Assembly: GCA_019137255.1 (NCBI GenBank)
Contig: WPDH01000013.1
Location: 310,001 to 374,000 of the forward strand
DNA: 64,000 bases
Direction: 5' to 3'
DNA from: Corinectria fuckeliana
Taxonomy: Eukaryota; Ascomycota; Sordariomycetes; Hypocreales; Nectriaceae
Shown here: positions 44,389 through 56,800 of the stretch, piece after piece
Numbering within the stretch: the stretch's first letter is position 1
How the letters are laid out: the number at the start of each line of letters is the position of its first letter
Translations under genes and position numbers: made by a program
The notes under the pieces: generated by a model
Seen by the model: only the letters and a program-made list of their open reading frames with translations
What the model was told of the DNA's origin: nothing
Database searches by the model: none

Positions 44389-47037
44389 TTACAGATGAGT
44401 CTTGGCCGCTGCCGCCGCCGCCGCATCAGCGAAGCAAAGGGGGTCATAGATTTGCGACTTGATGAAGGTGTTGAGAGCGACATCACCCCACTCCTCCCAC
44501 TCAGTCCACTGAGCCTCAGGAAGTTCTGAGACACCAGCACGGCGAGCGGCCTTCATGACCTCCCGAGCAACCACGACGCTGGCATCACGCACGCGCTCGA
44601 TGCGCGGGTAAATGAGACCCTTCTGGATCTCATCGGCGTTCAGGGCACCAGAAAGAGAGGCTGCCGAGGTGTAAACCATCTCATCAGTGATGCGGGAAGC
44701 CTTGGCGAGAATGGCTCCGAGGCCAAGACCGGGGAACACATAGACGTTGTTACCCTGGTTAGGATAGTAGGTGGTGGCGTGGGTCTCTTCGCCGAACTTG
44801 GCCTTAACAGGGTCGAAGGGAGATCCTGACGCAAAGAGAACAGTGCCCTCGGTCCACTGGATGGCCTGCTCAAAGGTGCACTCGGCCTTGGTCAGGGGGT
44901 TGCTAAGGGGGAACAAGATGGGACGGCGACCAATACCACCCTCCTCGACAGAGTTCTTAAGGGCACTGACAACAGACTCGGTGAAGACACCAAAGGTAGC
45001 AGTCAGGCCAACAAGGGCGCTGGGCTTGACATACTCAATGACCTCCTCAAGAGTACGGAATTGTTGGCCGTTGTTGTCGGTACGGGCAAAGTACTTTTTG
45101 TGCTCGGCGAGACGGTCTCCACGGTCCTTGGTGACAAGGCCCTTGGTGTCGACAAGCCAGAATTTATCACGAGCAGCCTCCTCTGTCAGGCCACGTCGAG
45201 TGTAATACTCAACCAGCTGCTTAGCAACACCGACACCGGCGGAACCGGCACCCATGAAAACCAGTCGCTGGTCCTCAAGGGGCACACCGGAGAGATCTAC
45301 GGCACCAATGTATCTGGAAATTTGTCAGTCCTGATACTAGTGGTATCGGGCATCGTGAATTGTGCTTACCCTGCCAGGACAACGGCGCCAGTTCCCTGGA
45401 TATCATCGTTCTTAGGTATCGGTTAGCAAAAATACACTTTTACTTAATGTCCTGTCCCAACTCACAAAGCACTTGTACTGGTTGCGGTATCGCTCGAGGT
45501 AGTCGAAGGCCTTCTGGCTCTCGAAGTCCTCGAACTGAACCACCATCTCCGGGAAGACATCGTGGACGGCCTCCATGAACTCATCCATGAAGCCCTGCTG
45601 GACCTCGAATGAAGGTCGCTTCTGGCGGATACCCAGGTAAAAGGGGTCCCTGAGGTTGTCCTCGTTGTTGGTACCACAGTCCAGAACGATGGGCAGAGTC
45701 TTGTCGGGGTGAATTCCAGCAGCGCCGGTGTACAGGGCAAGCTTGCCAACCTACAAATATGTCAGTTGGTTACTACTTACGCGGGCTTATAGAGAGTGCA
45801 TACCGAAATGCCAACGCCGTTAATGCCTAGGTCACCAAGTCCGAGAATACGCGAACCATCGGTCACGACGCAAATCTCGGGGTTCTTGCAGGGCCAATTG
45901 CGGAGCATAGTGCGGATTGACTTGCGCTGCTTGATGGAGATATAGAGAGCCTCAGGGCGGGTGTACAGGCTCGAGTACTGCAGGCAGACATCGCCAATGG
46001 TGGGGGTGTATACGAGGGGCATCAGATCGCGGACGTGATCGATGAGGAGACGGTAGAAGAGGTCGATGTTCTGGTCCTTGATGGAGGACAGGTACAGGTA
46101 CTTGTCGATGGGTGTTGAACGGCTGTGAATCATCTTCATAGCTCGGGCGCATTGAGTCTTGAAGCTCTCCATTGTGTGGGGAAGGAGACCGGTGAGATTC
46201 TTGGAGACACGCTCCTCCGGGGTGAAAGCAAGACCTTCAGTGGGCGATGTCAGTCAGGAATGAGGCGGAGAAGACAAATCGACAACATCGATTTTTTTTT
46301 TACCACCACGACAGCTGGGACAACTAAAAACTGGGACTGGGAGCGAGAACAGGCTTGAGGTAGGCAGGGCAAGGAAATCAACAAACACCATGATGACGGC
46401 GTTTTGAGGTCAACCCGATGACAGAGAACAAGACATGAACTGACCCTTATTCCAGAATGGCTCGCGGACAATCTGGTAACCAGCGGCCTGGTCCTCGGCG
46501 AGGTACTCGGTGGGACGATCTTGCTTGACCTCTGAATAGTGGTTCTGGGCATAGCCGCGGTGTTGATCGAGAGTAGCCATCTTGATCTTTTGTTCAATGG
46601 CGGATATATCGACGGAGGACATGGGGTGCGAGTTTGTGAAGCTTCGACTGGAGGAAGACGGGCAAGTCAGTATAAGTTATACCTGTGGAAAGGAGCAGGG
46701 AGCAGGGAGCAGGGAGTACGGACGATGACGGAGACGATGACCGAGGCGTAGGGATTTCAGAGCTGGCTGTGCTATAGGAGGAAGACGCCATGGGACGGAA
46801 GAGATGGGGTGACTGAGGAGAGCAGGAATAGGAGAAACGGGGGAGCGGCAGTCGAGGGCGATTATTAGTAGTCGCCGTGACAGCAGCGACGAGGGGGACA
46901 ACAGCAGACGAGCGGGTGAGAGCAGACGATGTTGCCGTGCGCAAGGGGCCGCTAACGAGGAAAAGTCGGTTTAAGACGTTTTGGGCAGACCCGGGACCCG
47001 AAGGAGAGGCAGCCATGGTCGAGAGCGACTGGCCCAT
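44389..47037 (-). CDS. NAD-dependent malic enzyme, probably mitochondrial
   Basis: The catalytic part has five exons, 46622-46445, 46234-45804, 45750-45466, 45410-45370 and 45313-44389, giving 619 residues with all phases matching; one exon is only 41 bases. The enzyme converts malate to pyruvate and CO2 with reduction of NAD(P)+. Seen: SLYTRPEALYIS and VVTDGSRILGLGDLG in the N-terminal domain, the metal/substrate block NDDIQGTGAVVLAGYIGAV, the dinucleotide fold GAGSAGVGVAKQLVEYY, and PLSNPLTKAECT. Upstream, the minus strand from 47037 or 47016 (ATGs) to about 46735 reads an Arg/Ser/Leu-rich, acid-free presequence (NVLNRLFLVSGPLRTATSSALTR). An acceptor (CTTCCTCCAG) then leads into SFTNSHPMSS and the catalytic frame; a splice in phase 2 is needed but its donor is weak, so the exact border is open. 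Mitochondrial import is inferred from this. Confidence 0.88.
46735..47037 (-). other. Candidate 5' exon encoding a mitochondrial presequence for malic enzyme
   Basis: The frame from the ATG at 47037 (or 47016, with a good ACCATGG context) is rich in Arg, Ser, Ala and Leu and almost free of acidic residues, as expected of a matrix-targeting peptide. Only phase-2 GT donors such as those near 46735-46745 would join it to the catalytic exon, and none matches the GTAAGT-like consensus. Confidence 0.6.
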
Positions 47038-48281
47038 GCTGCGGCAAGGTGAGAGAGTCGGCGGAGGAGTGGTGGCAGAGTGGGAGAGTGGGAGAGTGGG
47101 AGGCCGGGGGTGCGTGTAAGAGAGTCTGCTTCGCACTTGGTGTCAGTTGATTCGTACCCTGAGGAGATCCGGGATGGGGCAGTTGGGCAGTCAGGGCAGA
47201 GCAGCTCAGGAGGAACGGACGGGCCACAGGACGGACGGACCAGGGCCTCGTTGGAGGTGACGACAGTGACGGCGACGGGACGGCGAGAAGCGTTTCAGCG
47301 ACCACCAACGAAAAGTCTGCGGCGCGGCCGAGTAAGAGGAAGCGGAGCGCATCCCTGTTGGCTGGGTGCAGACGGGGGTCGGGGTAGGCGGGTGGCGGGC
47401 ATAGGGATGTGATGTCTGGGAGGGAGGGGGGCCCTTTTTCGGGGCGTGGATAATGAATGGATAATTGGGTGATGGATTGACTCTTGGAAGAGAGAGAGTG
47501 TGTGTGTGTGGACTGTGGATTGATGTGTGGGATGGGGAAAAGCATGGGGGAACATTGTGGCATTGGGGCTTGTTCGTGGTAAGGTGAGCGTGGTACTTTC
47601 GTACATAGTAGAGTGGGTGTTGAAGGTGGGCTGGCCGCGTGGGAACCTGGCCTGGCAGGAACGGACGGGGGGGTGGCAAAGGCTGCGAAGGGGGCGTAAC
47701 GGGGGAGGGGCCAAACGGGGCGCCAGAGGCAGAAAGGAAAGACGCATATCCAAGTATCGAGGTGCCCGCGACAAGGGTTTGCTGACAGCAAGGTACGTAC
47801 CTCGGGAGCGGGACTCTTTAGCTCAAGTTCAAGGCGGGTCAGTTGCTGTGCGTTCTCCGTCGTCGCGCGTGATCTCGCCGATTACAGGCGTGTGCGTGTG
47901 TGAGTAAAGTGATGAATCTGCGTGAGGGCTCGCTTCTTTGGCGTCTTTGGTCCTTGGTGTGTCTAGACGCACGCAGGATCTCGTGGTGAGCGCGGTGTGT
48001 GCGGGGTGAATGGGCTAGAGCTGTTGGGCGGGATGGCTGTAGATGGAAGAAGAAGGAGAGTAATTACATACGAAGTAGTAACGGGAGATACGCACGGAGA
48101 AGAGGCGTTAATGTGCGAATCGCTTGACTCAACGTTCAAGACGCACGTCAGGATGCAGCAGACGAGCGCGGCTGTGGCCAGGATCCTATTTCCAGGAGGC
48201 TGAAATCTGGGGGAGATGGAAGCGTCTTCCCAGGGCGAGCGCAGTAGACGTAGGCCGTGTATTCGTGGCCCTCCCCGGTTC

Positions 48282-48294
48282 NNGGGGGGGGGGG
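48282..48294. other. G run next to a two-base assembly gap
   Basis: NN at 48282-48283 is followed directly by 11 G. Length is unreliable. Confidence 0.85.
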
Positions 48295-48497
48295 CAAAGG
48301 GGTCGAAAACACGACGACGATGGGGTGATGGTGGGGGTCACGTCACGTTGTTCCCGTCTCGGTGAGTCGGTCGGGGAGCGGGAAAGAGTTTTGTCGAGAG
48401 AGGACAGTGCACCAGAGAGCGCAATCTTGAGCAAATGTTGGCGATGCTTGGGAAGAGAGGTATGGCTCACCTTCTCACCGTCGTCGCCTAAGTGGTC

Positions 48498-48498
<1 letters not shown>

Positions 48499-48529
<31 letters not shown>

Positions 48530-48550
48530 NNCCCCCCCCCCCCCCCCCCC
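48499..48550. other. C homopolymer with a two-base assembly gap
   Basis: An unbroken C run contains NN at 48530-48531. Together with the G runs at 39743 and 48284 it marks the places where the sequence cannot be trusted. Confidence 0.9.
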
Positions 48551-51500
48551 GCGACCTCGGATTCCGTTTGTCTGGCCCTCCTTTTTTTTTGTCATGCTTT
48601 TTTTTTTTTCGTTGGGGCAAAATGCCGCCATGCCCACAACGTTTGGACGAGACATTGGATTTTACTAGGTACTCAGTAGACCTAGGTAGGTACGTAATAA
48701 TTACTATGTAGCCGTTCTCAACCGGACACGACGTCGAGACGAAGAGTCATAGGAGGGAGAGACGGTGACTGGCTGGCTCCGACCCCGGGAAGGAGAGCAG
48801 AAACTGACCGAGAGTCTGAGAAAGAAAAGCTGCAAGCCCCCCCGGTCGCGGGCCCCAACAAGAGCATGTCGTGTTTCCTGCCTCAATTACTGTGTACATG
48901 GCAGTCAGATGAAATATTTCACATTTCGAGATTTCGGGCCATGGAAAATACTACTACTGCGTACATACCTAAGTAGGTATGTAGTGACGAGACTAGACTT
49001 CCTGGTCGTCCGGGGTTGCCTTGCGCGGGCCAGGCTCGCTGCCGGTTGGACGATGGATCCTCGTCCCAAGCCCCAGCCCGGCCGCCGGCTTCCATACACT
49101 TTCGGCGCCGGAACCCCCCCTCCCATGTCGACAGAGGCCCCGTCGCATCGTGCATGTTCAATCATGATTCATCTTGTGGGCTTTGGCCATGCAACTACGA
49201 TACGCGCGCAGCACTTGCACACTGCCAGCCGGGTGGAGAGGAAGCGTGTCATCTTCGGGTACGCACGCACTCGATGCCGTGTACAAAGTACCTAAATCTA
49301 CGTGCCTTTTTGCCTTGTTTGGAAACCCCACCGAACCGCCCATCAAGAGTCACTACGTATCTACTATGTACTATGTACTAGGTAAGTAGTACTCCGTAAG
49401 AGACGGCGAAACGACTGTCCAAAACTTCGGGACAGACACGGCGCCTTCATGTTGTTAGCTAAAGCGTAATTATCCTCGACACTTCCAGAGCCAGTCAGAT
49501 TCGGCTCTCCATTTCCACCTCGGGGCTTCTTGCACTGCGACAACATGACAGGCCACATCTAATATGCGACAACAAACAAACATGCCATGAAAAAGTCTCC
49601 CACTCGTATCAACCCATCACCCAACCCAGCACGCAGCTCGCAGCACGCACAGCACAGCCCGGACAAGCAGGTGTACGGCCCGATCCCCCTTGAGATGGAT
49701 CACCGAGGCAAAAGGAAAACCCATGATTCCCATCCAGCATTCCCAGGGCGCATGTTCATGCCCAGGCTAGACCCTGTTTTTCCCGCCTGGATCGAATGTG
49801 CATATGCGCCCGACAGGGAGGCCCCCCTCCCCAGAACCGGCACGACGGACCCTGGCTATCTACGTACTATCCTAGCCTCGTCTCCAAACGGTTTCGAGGC
49901 GACGATGACCTCGAGGTCGTGGATGGCGCCAGGCCAGGCCCCCACAAGCTCGCCCAAGTTGACGTGCTTCTTCAGCCATTACTATTCCGTACATTGTAGT
50001 ATGTAGATTAGGGCTGCCGCTGGTTCTGGCTTAATGCGTCCCCGCGCCCTCGCTGTGAGTTGCCTCTCGGGTGTATGACTCTTGTAGTGTCTGGAATTTT
50101 GTGTACGCGTTTATTAGTTGCTTGTGTCAGAAGGAAAGATGCTGTTTGTGCTACTATCTAGGGGGGCTGCAGCAGCCTTCTCTCTTTCTCTCAGATCATC
50201 TTCGTTGGGTATTTTCATTCCTATCTTTGGATATGGGCGGAGTAACTTATCTACTTCGTACTATCTATCGCCCAGATCGGCGACACCTGCTGCATTCGTA
50301 GCTGGTTACTTATCAAATCACGTTGATTGAATGAGGAGAGGACGGAAATGTGTGGCGTGTGCGTCATGACTGATCCTCAACGTTGAGTTGCAGCATCACC
50401 GCATCAGCCAACATCAGCAAGCGTAAGTAAGCATCAACAAACGGAGGTACTTCCAAGTCGATGTCGGGTATCAAGTACGATGTACAATGCATCAGATCAG
50501 TGCTCGGGTTCGCTAATGAGGCAAAATTACCGCGTCCGTCTTTCCCTTGCTTGGTTTGTAATCCTCCTCGACGAGAGTATTAAGCATCCCCTTTCTTTAA
50601 TTAAATTAACACCGACATTATGATTGGTATTTTCAAGTTCACGTATCCCGTCTTGCGGTGTACTTCGATTTGCCCAATCCCAACCCCAACCCTTAGTTAG
50701 ATACCTTACTCAGCCTATTTAAGTGCGAGACTGTGGCGTGTATGTGTGTACGTACCTGAGTACTTCCCGGGTGTATCCGCTCCGCGGGTCAGAATGAAGG
50801 TCTCCCGACTTCCAGAATCCAGCTTCCGAATTCCCCCGAGTGCGTCCCGGGCAAATGCAGCGCTAGCGCACCCCTCCAACGGCATCCCGCCCAGCGTTGC
50901 CAGCACTACGGGTCAGGCAGGACCCAGCAAGAAAAGGCGGGCCCCCCCAGTCACTCCTTCCCCCAGTTTCCATCAGAAAGCATCCAATCACAGAAGCCCG
51001 ATACCCACAACTCGGGCCCATCTCCGTCCCGCTCAGGCCCCCGCCGAACCCACCGAACCCACTCTGTACTCGCCTCGTTTATTGCATAGCGGCAAGGGGT
51101 CTCGGGAGCGCCTAACCTCTAGGGGCTCAAGGTCTCGAAAGTCTCACCAGGAATCAGGGGATCCATCCACCGAGCCCGCTCACCCTAAGCTTCACCTCAG
51201 CTTTTCGTTTCGCCAGTATCCACCCTCGCTCTCACTCTTGATACCCAACATAGATTGAACAGATGTTTGCCCGTTTACTGCCGCGTCGTCTCGCCCTCCT
51301 TTTTTTGTGACCGCAACGGTTGTAACTCTCACAGTGACATCCCGGTAATGTATGGGGTGTAAACGTATTCGTACACCTGTGGGCTGTGATACTGAAGCCC
51401 TCGTTTCGAGGTTCTGTCGTCTCAAAATGAGACAGCAAGGTCGCATCCCGACAAGACATTGAATTCACTAGCTTCCGGTAGCCTCCATGCTCCACCGACC

Positions 51501-53818
51501 ACACCCGCAAACACCCATCCAGATCGGGAGGAAGATTCCATCACTGGCCCTGCCAAAAACAAAGCCCAACAAGCCAGGTTTTACCGCCGAGAGCCATCGC
51601 GAATCAACAGGATAATTACATAGTAAGCCTAAAGGTATTGGGAAGCTGGCTTAGAATCAGGCATGGAGATGATGGATCCTGCTCACCATCGTCTATAACT
51701 CCAACCCCAACTATCTCGGCATCTTTGGTTGAGTTACCGAGGAGGTGTGGTGAAAGGCGGTCGGTCAAGCATTCGTTTTTGCCGACTCCCCCACCGCTAC
51801 CTCCCTACCAAGCCATGCCACGCTCTGCACCTAGGTATGACTGCAAACGCCCTGGATATCGGGGAAATGGGTTTGTGGGACTCTGCTCGTGTGAGACGGC
51901 ATACGGTCAACACATCCAGAAGAGCCTCGGGTTCCTGTATCGCCATTGCGTCAAGTGTCTCGGCAGCGAGATGCCGACTGATAACACCGTACACGCGAAT
52001 TGAGGTGAGAACAACACGTCCGTTTCCCTGCTTGGCCTCGAGGCAAAGCTCTGTCATATTTCACATGTTGGCTCCCTCCCAGAACCTTGTTGAAGCTGCC
52101 GCCGCATTCACCTCGAAAGCAGTGTCCCGCATGATCACCAACCCACCCAACGAGCAAGCAAGTTCCCTAGTTTGGGCGCCGTCCAGGGCAGGGTTCAGGC
52201 AAGCAAGCACGTCACTTGCCGTACGCAGGTGCAGGTCAAGAAAAACATGCCGGCACTTCGTAGAAGAAGAGGGGAGGATTTGCTTCTTGAATATGCAAGA
52301 TAGAGGGAACGATATCAGACGGTGAATGGACGGTGGGTGACTCCGCCGGCTCCGCTCCGCCAACGGACTGATCCGGGTGAAGTATGAAGTACGAGGTACC
52401 TCGATTACCTCTAGAGGAAGGAAGGCCCTCGTCCTCGGCCTGTGGCTGGTCAGAGCGACATGGGCTAATACCTCTCTACTGCATAAGCCCCTCCCTTGTA
52501 TCCGACACCGTCTTTCGACCAGGCTCCTCAAGTCTGATGCTTCTTTTCTTCATTGCTTCTCTCCTTGGCTGGAGGGTATGGTATTCTGCTCTACTTACCT
52601 CTAGTAACTACTCGGTTCAGTTGACAGTGTACCTCCCTTTTCGCTCCCCCTGGTGGCGGGCAAAGTTGCTCCGCTCTTTGTCAACCTCCGCAAGTCGTGA
52701 TGGCTTCGTTTGCGACACCCAGGTCTCCATTCGCTTCAATCACAATGGACGACCTACAGCGTGCAGAAGCGAGGGTGTTGCAGGTAACCATACCCTACCA
52801 GCCAATAACAGACACGGTACGACACATCCGCCGCCATCTTCTCAAGACTCACGCCCTTCAACTTTCCATCCATCCATCCATCAGTCACGCCCACGATGCT
52901 CGATTCTCCGGTGCCCCGGAGACTCCATCCATCCATCCATCTCTCCCACTTCCTCCCCCACATGCCACTACCCGGCCTAGTTCACCCCGCACACGTGCTA
53001 TTACCATCGCCATGGCTGACAGTTGAAACTGTTCCATTTCCCCATGAAGCCTCGCGTCACATCTCCCGTTCCCATCTACAGTTGCTTCGCTTCGTGACTC
53101 TTCCAGCCCTTTCATCTTTCGGCATCAGACAAGGCCAAAAAAAAAAAACTCCCCGAACCTCCGAGGCTCGGCTTTTGCAACTTCTTTCACAAGCCTCTGG
53201 CGCATCTACTATGCAACCCCTCCCCATCCAGTCTCACTCCATATATGTGTACTTGTACTACTTACTCCACACCCCACACCCCGCGCTCACAGGCAACGCT
53301 TCCTCGGTCTGAGCCCGAGCATCGGCTGGGCCTGTTCCTGGAGAAAGCTCGCAAGCCATTTGCCCTAGCTCCATCACAACCTCATGGTGCGACTGCCGAA
53401 GGCGCACGTCCGTTCCTCCAGCCGCCTCAAGCTGCCCTCGCCTCCTCCCCGAAGGCATTATTCATCACCTATTACGTCCACCCCTTCAGCCTCACGCAAC
53501 TACAAGGGAGTCAACAGCTCATCACCATATAGCCGATACCGGCTCACGCAGCTCCAAGCTCAAGCTCAAGCTCAAGCTTCGGGAGCTTCATCATACGTAG
53601 TAACTCTCATCTGCATCACGTACTTGGCTCTTCATGCATTGTTTCCCAATCGGGTCTCGATTCAGTAGATAATACATTGCAGGCTGTCCTCTCTGCATCC
53701 TGTTTTCCCCCTCTATCTTGTACCTCTTCATCGTAATTCATACATGTGATCAAGCCGGCTAGTGTCAACTGCTGAGTATGCCTGTGCGAATTATCGTCCC
53801 TGGCTTATTACAAGCCTC

Positions 53819-56800
53819 TCATTTCAGATCTTCCTTGCCTGCCTCAGACACCTTGCGGCTCGCTCTGTCAATCTTCTCCATAGCTTTGTCATCCTGCAGA
53901 CTCCACCAGCACCGCAGTCTCTCAACGTACATGATCTCTGTCTCGGTCACCTCCACGGGGGGGCCCTTGATCTGCGGCAGCATTTCTTTGTCGGCCTTCT
54001 CAAAGACTGCCCAAGCCGAGGCATCCCCAGCTCGAACCCCGAACCCCCGGTTCTTCATCGACACAACCGACACCCGCCGGAGGAGCACCACGTCGCCAGC
54101 GTGCACCACGGGCAGCGACGATAGGTGAGGCCGGAAGATGTGGGCCACCGACAACCCCGTGGGGGCCACCGAGGGGTCGATGAGACTCAGCTCAAGCATG
54201 TAGTCCCTGGGCCCGTGTTTCGGCCGGTGTGGTTGAGCCGGCGTCGTCGTCGCCACGGCCAAAATGTCTGTTGCCTTATGAAGTGAGTTACGGAGCGTCT
54301 TAAGCGCCAGAAAGTCCGGGAGGCTGGTGCGGAGGCTCTTAAGCAGCTGCAGCTTGACGGCGCCGACGCTTTCATCCTCGGCCACTATCGTTGAACCGGC
54401 CACCGACGGCGAACTGCGCATCGGCGCGGCCTTGTCTGGCGTGTTTCCACTTTGCACTACACTGCGTGAGGCAGAGCGAGTCTCGCGAGTCGGCTCTGGC
54501 GTGATCTGTCGGCGCGATTGCCGTGTCGAAGAAGATGGTCCTTTCGCCAGCTGGATGCTTGGATCATTGTGATCAGTCCTGCTGCGCGTTACGCGAAGCT
54601 TCGCTGATGGGCTATTTCCCGCCTCGCCTGCCTCATCACAGCCCCTCCCCTTGCCCTTTGAACCTGCAGTAAGCGTCGAGGCTCTCGCCAGGTGGATACT
54701 AGGATCTGCCTGGTCAACTTTACTGCGTGTTATGCGTAGGGATGTTGGTGAGCTGCTGGCCTTGACATCATTGCCTGGCTTGGTAGTTGCGGTGGGGGCT
54801 TTTGCCAACAGGATGCTGGGGTCGGGCTGGGATATGTCGGATGATTTCGATTTCGTCGACCTGTGGCCTCGGCTGCGCAGGGACTTGACCGTGATGGAAA
54901 CATCGGCCATCGGCACAGCATTTGTCGGCTCTGACCCGCGTGGTACCTCGGCCAGCTCGGGCTCGGCCTGGGGTGAGGACGAGACAGGGTTTGCATGTTG
55001 CGCGTTACCGCGTTTTGCTGGCGAACTTTGCAGAAATTCCGCCATGATCTGATTCTCTGCGCCAAGATCATCCTCATCGGTCTGGCCATCGTGCACAACG
55101 AGTGGGTGGTAATGCTCCGCCATTTCGACCTCTTCGAGTTGCGTTTCCTTCGGGGTGAACAGATGTCCGTCGTCGTCCTCGAGCTCTGTAGGTGTGGGCT
55201 GCGAGAGGGTGGGTTCGTCGATTTGTTGCGATGGTCGTGTTTGCGTAGCTTGGGTTGCCGGAGGGGACATGTGGCCATCTGTCGCCAGCTGCGCAGGACC
55301 GTTTGCTTCTCCTACGCCCCAAAAATGTCCAGTTTCAGCAACATCGATTTCCTGTGGCGAGCTAGGATCGGCTGTCACCTCAACTTGCGAGGCATCCTGC
55401 ATCGTAGCGTCCAGGGACTCTACGTGTCCTTGCCCATGTACGTCGGGGGTCAGATCCGCGCTGTCCTTATTCGGATCAATCTCCTTAGCAGGTGCATTCG
55501 ACTCGGACACCGGTTGGACGTCATTTCCCGGGGTAACTGACGGCCCTGCAGCCCTGGGTCCCTCGTCCAAGCTCTCCCGGTTGTCGTCGATGGTCGCCAT
55601 TGCATCCTCTATGACCGTGTCGCGAGCTCCTTTGACACCATCTGTAGTGTCAATATCAGCAACCTCTCGATTGGCTGCAGCGGCTGGGCCCTCGTTTTCC
55701 TCCACGTGTACCTCGACCGTTATATCCACGTCCATGGCATCAGTCGTGCTGCCGGGTTGTTCAATCGCAGGGTGATGGTGTTCCAGGCGTTCTATGCCGT
55801 CGAATTCCTTGGCTTCATCTTTCGATTCAGCAACGACGGACGTAACGTTGGCTTCCTGATCCAGAGACTCTGCCCCCACCACAAGTGTTGGCGAACCTTC
55901 TTCATGGCCATCTTGGTCCCCAGGCTCTCTCGTAGTTAGTGATGATGGATGCAGCGCGTCTCGAAATATGGCATCCAGTTCTTTTCTCGCGCCAGAATAG
56001 GGCGCTTCGGTGGTATCAATGTCCTTAGCTGTAGTTGGTCTCATTGAAGGCTCCGAAGTCTCGTCATCGATGTCCATCTCATCAGCAGGCGCTGTAACTT
56101 GTGGGCTTTGAGCCGTTCTCAAGGCATCGTCGGCTGGTCCCAGTTCGCGAGACTCCGTGGGACTGGCAATAGGCGATTTCTCTGCTGCCGCATTTCCAGT
56201 GTCCATTGGACCATTTGCCGCCTTTTCGTCTGCTGGCTTCTCTGCCTTCGCGGATTCGTTTGCTTCTGTCGGCTCGTCTGTCTCCCCCGACTGTTGTAGC
56301 TCATCCGACTTTTCATCCAGCTGTGGTTCCTGTTTAGGCTCTGGTTTCGGTTTCTCTTCTTCGTCTTCTTCTTCTGAATCAGAGAGCAGGCTGATAAATA
56401 CTGGCTCATTGGGTGCGGGTGGGCCAGATGAACCATCTTCTTCATCTTCTTCCTCGTCCTCCATTTCCTCTTCGTCTTCGTCGTAGTCCTCCTCATCTGA
56501 GTAATATTCGCCTTCCGCGTCGTGGTCGAATTCGCCGCGTTCTTCGCCATTCAATTCTTGGCCTTCGTATTCTTCGGCTTCCTCATCATACAGGGCAGCT
56601 TCTTCGTCTTCTTCATCTTCCTCCACTTCCTCCAGTCCCTGTGGGTTGATGGCCTGTGCTCTAACATCATTCTTATTGAGCACCTGGTCCTCCTCAGGTT
56701 CGTCAACGTCGTCGTCGTCATCGTGAGCGCGGTCGTAGACTCTCAGATCATAATCATCACCAGGCTCGTCACCACCATCCTCGTAATGTTCTTCCTCACT

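Larger units (their letters stand above)
47038..53818. other. Long gene-poor stretch between malic enzyme and the OB-fold protein
   Basis: About 6.8 kb without a supportable gene. The longest frames (plus strand 50746-51258, minus strand 46952-47791) are Pro/Ser/Arg-rich and lack motifs. It carries two N gaps in G and C runs, CCAT repeats near 52866-52880 and 52925-52942, and a short CAAGCT repeat near 53550-53575. No RNA gene is recognised. Confidence 0.45.

Noticed and set aside
50746..51258. Plus-strand frame of 170 codons
   Set aside because: Low complexity, no recognisable domain, and no sign of introns or codon bias.
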